The position numbers were made by a program, and so were the translations under genes. Under the pieces are notes generated by a model. That model saw only the letters and a program-made list of their open reading frames with translations. It made no database searches and was not told the DNA's origin. From an uncultured Oscillospiraceae bacterium (GTDB lineage: Bacteria > Bacillota > Clostridia > Oscillospirales > Oscillospiraceae), in the NCBI GenBank assembly GCA_947627285.1, contig CANQVL010000003.1, positions 1 to 64,000 on the forward strand: a stretch of DNA of 64,000 bases, written 5' to 3'. Shown here piece by piece: positions 60,479 through 64,000 of this stretch; the first letter of the stretch is position 1; every line of letters starts with the position of its first letter.

Positions 60479-61015
60479 ATGAACTATCACACTTATTTTA
60501 ACAGATATTGCCATGAAAACGGTTTAGATATCTGCCTGTCTTTCACTATGCCGGTTGGATATGAAAACGCAAATGGGACATTTGACCCGGGCAGCGGGAC
60601 TGTTTATATCAACATGACGAGGCTTGACCAGCGTCCTGATTATGAAAAATTGTTTTATCTGTTTCACGAATTGCGCCACGCATCCCAATACCTCCAACCG
60701 GACCGATTTGACGGGATGATAATTAAAAGCCGGCAATATGTCATTATGTATGATGGCGTTTGCCATAAGCTTGTAGACGGCGAATGGAAAACCTGCAAAC
60801 TGGATGTGAACGAGGACTTTTTTACAGAGGTTTATCTGGGACAGCCTTATGAGACGGACGCAAACACATTTGCCTACGAAGAAGTAAGCTCATTACTTGG
60901 CGATTCTCCAGAATTACGGGCGCTGTATTCATTCTGGATGCCAAAAGCGGCAATATCGGAGGATACGTTCAGAGAGATATACGGAGAAATCGACCGGAGC
61001 ATTGAGCGGCAATAA
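60479..61015 (+). CDS. HExxH metallopeptidase-like protein
   Basis: A 178-residue cytoplasmic protein with the zinc-binding helix FHELRHASQY (HELRH near residues 62-66) and a downstream acidic segment YETDANTFAYEEV that may supply the third ligand. It resembles the core of ImmA/IrrE-like peptidases but I cannot assign the family. Start ATG 60479 has GAGG nine nt before it; an ATG 15 nt earlier lacks a site. It is AT-richer than its surroundings and next to the Rpn gene. Substrate unknown. Confidence 0.7.
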   Translation: MNYHTYFNRYCHENGLDICLSFTMPVGYENANGTFDPGSGTVYINMTRLDQRPDYEKLFYLFHELRHASQYLQPDRFDGMIIKSRQYVIMYDGVCHKLVDGEWKTCKLDVNEDFFTEVYLGQPYETDANTFAYEEVSSLLGDSPELRALYSFWMPKAAISEDTFREIYGEIDRSIERQ

Positions 61016-61072
61016 AGGATCGCACATGCCGCCTCGTCTTCATCAAATCGAGACGGCTGGGTCTTTTACATT

Positions 61073-61121
61073 ACAAGCATACCCACACCCGCGGTTGACC
61101 GCACGGTGTGGGTATGCTTGT
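61073..61121. terminator. long cruciform terminator between convergent genes
   Basis: A perfect 17-bp stem (ACAAGCATACCCACACC and complement) whose loop carries its own GCGGT/ACCGC hairpin, followed by GTTTTG. A smaller CGTCT/AGACG hairpin (61035-61055) precedes it. Confidence 0.85.
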
Positions 61122-61140
61122 GTTTTGCTGTAAGGTTTGC

Positions 61141-61491
61141 TTACCGGTTCATTCCGCTGCCGGGCACGTAGCCGTTGTTTGCGCTGCCTGTACCGGCAGT
61201 GCCGTTAGTGCCGTTAGTACCGTTAGTACCGGTGGTTCCGGTGTTCCCGTTTGTACTGGTGCCGTTGTTCGTACCAGTGGTTCCGTTCGTGCCGGTGCCG
61301 TTGTTTCCGCCGGTGCCCATGCTGCCGGTGATGTCCTCTCCCATGTCGCGAAGGTCGTCCTTCAGGTCGTCAAGCCCGTCGCCGATAACTCCGTCCTTGG
61401 TGTTGTCGCTCCTGTCGGCGTCGGAGTTGCCGCAGGAGACCAGTGAGAGCGCCATTACAAGCGCCAGAACGATATATAACGCTTTTTTCAT
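61141..61491 (-). CDS. low-complexity Gly/Asn/Thr-repeat lipoprotein
   Basis: A 116-residue lipoprotein: signal peptide MKKALYIVLALVMALSLVSC with lipobox LVSC, then an acidic Asp/Gly segment (DGLDDLKDDLRDMGEDITG) and a ~45-residue tail of Thr, Asn and Gly in short repeats. RBS AAGGAGG. It would be exported and lipid-anchored. The tail is a flexible linker by composition; function unknown. The DNA of the tail is built of near-9-nt repeats. Confidence 0.85.
   Translation of the reverse strand: MKKALYIVLALVMALSLVSCGNSDADRSDNTKDGVIGDGLDDLKDDLRDMGEDITGSMGTGGNNGTGTNGTTGTNNGTSTNGNTGTTGTNGTNGTNGTAGTGSANNGYVPGSGMNR
61196..61318. repeat. short tandem repeat coding the lipoprotein tail
   Basis: Runs of (c)cgttagta/gtaccggtggt-like 9-nt units encode the Thr-Asn-Gly-rich tail. 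Confidence 0.7.
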
Positions 61492-61703
61492 ATTTCCTCC
61501 TTGTCGGTCCTTGACCATAAAGCTTTGCGTAAGCTATTATTTGCGCAGCCGCTGTATTTGATACGTTTTCGGCGCGTTTCCGAATTTTGCATATTTTAAG
61601 CTGTATCCCCGCTTGCTGAGGTCAGGTTGGTGTTAAAATGCACAAATTATGAATGTTGACGCAAGCAGAAAATTCATATTCATATGAAAATGACCTTATA
61701 CTC

Positions 61704-61732
61704 TTGTCAAAATGCAGGATTGAGCATATAAT
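61704..61732 (+). promoter_or_regulatory. promoter of the aminotransferase gene
   Basis: TTGTCA (61704-61709), 17 nt, TATAAT (61727-61732). An upstream in-frame ATG at 61731 lies inside the -10, so the start must be further on. Confidence 0.85.
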
Positions 61733-61769
61733 GGCTGTAAAATCAATTGCAGATAGGGGATATACCATC

Positions 61770-62969
61770 ATGAAAAGCCTGTCAAACGCCGCCTCGGCGA
61801 TAAAGCCCTCGGCGACACTCGCAATCAACGCCCTCAGCCAGGAGCTCAAGTCCCAGGGTGTGGACGTGGTCAGCTTCGGGGCGGGGGAGACCGATTTCTT
61901 CACGCCGGACCCCATCAAGGAGGCGGGCATCGCCGCCATCCAGGGGAACAAGTCCTATTACACCTCCTCCTCGGGCGTGGCGCCCCTGAAGGCCGCCATA
62001 TGCGGCTATCTTGACAGGACCTTCGGCGTCAAATACGAAAACAAGAATATCTGCGTAACCTCCGGCGCGAAGCACGTGCTGTATATCGCCATGCGCGTCA
62101 TGCTCAACCCCGGCGACGAGGTCATTCTCCCGGCGCCCTACTGGGTGACATATGAGGAGGCGATAAGGATGTGCGGGGCGAAGCCCGTGATCCTCAAAAC
62201 CGACGAGACCACAAGGTTCAAGGTCTCCCCGGAGCAGCTTGCCGCCGCGGTCACGGACAGGACCAAGGCCGTGATCCTCACAAACCCCTCCAACCCCACG
62301 GGAATGCTCTACTCCGAGGAGGAGCTTCGCGCCCTTGCAAAGGTCATCGTGGAAAACGACCTCTACCTCATCGACGACGAGATCTACGCCACGCTTGTCT
62401 ACGAGGGCAAATTCGTCTCCGCCGCCGCCATCGACCCGGAGCTTTACAAGCGCACCGTGGTCGTCAACGGCGTATCCAAGACCTACGCCATGACCGGCTG
62501 GAGGATAGGCTTTGCCGCGGGACCGGCGGAGATCATAAAGCTCATGGACACCTACCTCAGCCACTCCACAGGCAACGCCTGCAACATCGCCCAGTACGCC
62601 GCGATCGAGGCTTACAGCGGCGACCAAACATGCGTGGAGGAGATGCGCAAGAAATTTGCCGAGAGGCGGGAGTATTTCGTCAGCCGGGTAAACGCCATTG
62701 ATAAGGTGAGCTGCCTTCCCCCCGACGGGGCGTTCTACATATTCATGAACGTCTCCAAAACCTTCGGCTCCACAATATGCGGGGAGGAGATACGCGACTC
62801 CTCGGACTTTGCCCAGGCGCTTTTGAAGCACGGCCTTGTCGCCACGGTCCCCGGCGCCGCCTTCGGGTCCAACGAGCACATCCGCTGGAGCTACGCCACG
62901 AGCCTTGAGAACATCAAAAAGGGTCTTGACAGGCTGGAAAAATTCCTAAATAACGAGCCTTTGGCATAA
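61770..62969 (+). CDS. class I pyridoxal-phosphate aminotransferase (aspartate aminotransferase-like)
   Basis: A 399-residue PLP enzyme of the AspB group, moving an amino group between aspartate (or a similar amino acid) and 2-oxoglutarate. The PLP-binding Lys is in VNGVSKTYAMTGWRIGFAAGP, with NPSNPTGMLY and the Tyr/Asp block LIDDEIYATLVYEG; SFGAGETDFFTPDPI is the N-terminal substrate loop. Start ATG 61770 follows AGGGGATATACC. The promoter at 61704 places transcription start just before it. It is transcribed alone. Substrate specificity is not resolved. Confidence 0.93.
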   Translation: MKSLSNAASAIKPSATLAINALSQELKSQGVDVVSFGAGETDFFTPDPIKEAGIAAIQGNKSYYTSSSGVAPLKAAICGYLDRTFGVKYENKNICVTSGAKHVLYIAMRVMLNPGDEVILPAPYWVTYEEAIRMCGAKPVILKTDETTRFKVSPEQLAAAVTDRTKAVILTNPSNPTGMLYSEEELRALAKVIVENDLYLIDDEIYATLVYEGKFVSAAAIDPELYKRTVVVNGVSKTYAMTGWRIGFAAGPAEIIKLMDTYLSHSTGNACNIAQYAAIEAYSGDQTCVEEMRKKFAERREYFVSRVNAIDKVSCLPPDGAFYIFMNVSKTFGSTICGEEIRDSSDFAQALLKHGLVATVPGAAFGSNEHIRWSYATSLENIKKGLDRLEKFLNNEPLA

Positions 62970-62977
62970 GAAGTCAA

Positions 62978-63008
62978 AACGCGGTACGTTGAAAAAGCGT
63001 GCCGCGTT
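62978..63008 (+). terminator. terminator after the aminotransferase gene
   Basis: AACGCGGTACG pairs with CGTGCCGCGTT (one wobble), followed by ATTTTTTG. Confidence 0.9.
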
Positions 63009-63028
63009 ATTTTTTGCTATTTTTATAC

Positions 63029-63056
63029 TTGAATTGGCGGACCGATATGGTATAAT
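63029..63056 (+). promoter_or_regulatory. promoter of the aldolase gene
   Basis: TTGAAT (63029-63034), 16 nt, TATAAT (63051-63056). Confidence 0.65.
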
Positions 63057-63099
63057 GGAACAGTCGAAAACCCAATCTTTCTACCGAGGAGTGACATAT

Positions 63100-64000
63100 A
63101 TGCCTTTAGTAACCACCACCGAGATGTTTAAGAAGGCCTATGACGGCGGCTACGCCGTGGGCGCCTTCAACGTAAACAACATGGAGATCGTCCAGGGGAT
63201 CACCGAGGCCGCCCGGGAGCAGCACGCGCCGCTGATCCTCCAGGTCAGCAAGGGCGCCCGCGCCTATGCAAACCACACCTACCTTGTGAAGCTTGTGGAG
63301 GCGGCTGTCATCGAGTGCCCCGACATTCCCATCGCCCTGCACCTTGACCACGGTCCCGACTTTGAGACCTGCAAGTCCTGCATCGACGGCGGCTTCACCT
63401 CCGTGATGATCGACGCCAGCTCCAAGCCCTTCGCCGAGAACATCGAGATCACCCGCAAGGTCGTGGAGTACGCCCACGACCACGGCGTCGTCGTGGAGGC
63501 GGAGCTCGGCTCCCTCGCCGGCGTGGAGGACGAGGTCAACGTCTCCGCCGAGGATTCCAGCTACACCCGCCCCGAGGAGGTGGAGGAGTTTGTCTCAAAG
63601 ACCGGCTGTGACTCCCTCGCCATCGCCATCGGCACCAGCCACGGCGCTTACAAGTTCACCGCCGCCCAGTGCACCCGCAACGAGCAGGGCGTCCTCGTTC
63701 CGCCTCCCCTGAGGTTTGACATCCTTGAGGAGGTATCCCGCCGCCTGCCCGGATTCCCCATCGTGCTCCACGGCTCCTCCAGCGTTCCCCAGGAATTTGT
63801 GAAGATGATCAACGAAAACGGCGGCAAAATGCCCGACGCCGTGGGTATCCCTGAGGAGCAGCTCAGAAAGGCGGCTACACTGTCCGTGTGCAAGATAAAC
63901 ATCGACTCCGACCTCCGCCTTGCCATGACCGGCTCCATCCGCAAGTATTTTGCGGATCACCCCGACCACTTTGACCCCCGCCAGTACCTGACTCCCGCCC
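63100..64000 (+). CDS. class II fructose-bisphosphate aldolase, partial at window end
   Basis: A zinc aldolase (cleavage of fructose 1,6-bisphosphate in glycolysis, or a tagatose-bisphosphate relative). The first 300 codons are present; the 3-prime end lies outside. Start ATG follows GAGGAG at 7 nt. Marks: VGAFNVNNMEIVQGITEAA, zinc His in IALHLDHGPDFETC, GFTSVMIDASSKPFAENI, VEAELGSLAGVEDEV, IAIGTSHGAYKF and VLHGSSSVP, as expected for the class. It is strongly codon-biased, fitting high expression. Tagatose versus fructose specificity cannot be told here. Confidence 0.95.
   Translation, partial: MPLVTTTEMFKKAYDGGYAVGAFNVNNMEIVQGITEAAREQHAPLILQVSKGARAYANHTYLVKLVEAAVIECPDIPIALHLDHGPDFETCKSCIDGGFTSVMIDASSKPFAENIEITRKVVEYAHDHGVVVEAELGSLAGVEDEVNVSAEDSSYTRPEEVEEFVSKTGCDSLAIAIGTSHGAYKFTAAQCTRNEQGVLVPPPLRFDILEEVSRRLPGFPIVLHGSSSVPQEFVKMINENGGKMPDAVGIPEEQLRKAATLSVCKINIDSDLRLAMTGSIRKYFADHPDHFDPRQYLTPA

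Noticed and set aside
1-64000. CRISPR array or rRNA operon
   Set aside because: No regular spaced repeats of 25-40 nt and no rRNA-like sequence were seen; repeats found are protein-coding or hairpins.

Overview
This 64-kb window looks like a chromosomal segment of a GC-rich gut Clostridia (Oscillospirales/Ruminococcaceae-like). The reasons are strong AGGAGG ribosome sites, consensus-like TTGACA/TATAAT promoters with 17-nt spacers, frequent GTG/TTG starts, YesMN-type sugar two-component systems, LplB/YtcP-type sugar ABC permeases and domain-swapped GH3 enzymes. The assignment is by inference; no rRNA or intact tRNA is present to anchor it.

Layout. (1) 1-2.4 kb: a minus-strand MarR / DUF5131 / SPL-type radical SAM operon, cut by the window edge. 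It lies next to a truncated tRNA-Arg(CCG)-like fragment and three phased AGTAGTCAA repeats, which look like the attachment end of an integrated element. (2) 2.4-22.3 kb: a carbohydrate island with an MFS transporter, GH43, a sugar ABC transporter, two circularly permuted GH3s, GH2, GH5, a GH106-like enzyme, an AraC regulator and a hexapeptide acetyltransferase. A near-perfect 22-bp direct repeat flanks it. (3) 22.3-28.6 kb: a giant secreted SLH-anchored repeat protein broken by a frameshift and an in-frame stop, followed by a MerR regulator. (4) 29.7-43 kb: a LacI regulator with a 24-nt palindromic operator, then FGGY kinase, FucI/AraA-like isomerase and split transketolase. A second sugar ABC transporter, a YesM/YesN sensor-regulator pair and a carboxylesterase follow. 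The gene set parallels the D-apiose route. (5) 43-47.9 kb: a LysR regulator divergent from a GH2 beta-galactosidase-like enzyme and a GPH symporter. (6) 48-51.9 kb: an OmpR/HK two-component system with a membrane protein, an unusual cluster of hairpins and two uncharacterised genes. (7) 52-54.6 kb: a minus-strand operon of SPL-type radical SAM, zinc macrodomain ADP-ribosylhydrolase and class-M sirtuin (SirTM). (8) 54.7-56.7 kb: XRE regulator and DUF3987 protein, a mobile-element remnant. (9) 57-64 kb: DivIVA-like protein with class I fumarase beta subunit, FolD, an Rpn-family nuclease with a duplicated tail, an HExxH protein, a Gly/Asn/Thr-repeat lipoprotein, an aminotransferase and a partial class II fructose-bisphosphate aldolase.

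Together the genes describe a plant-glycan specialist. Extracytoplasmic lipoproteins and ABC/MFS/GPH transporters import oligosaccharides, a battery of apparently cytoplasmic glycosidases (no signal peptides seen) trims them, and a kinase/isomerase/transketolase module feeds the sugars to central metabolism. The most intriguing non-metabolic locus is the radical SAM / macrodomain / SirTM operon: its radical SAM gene has a close second copy at the left edge inside a probable integrated element.
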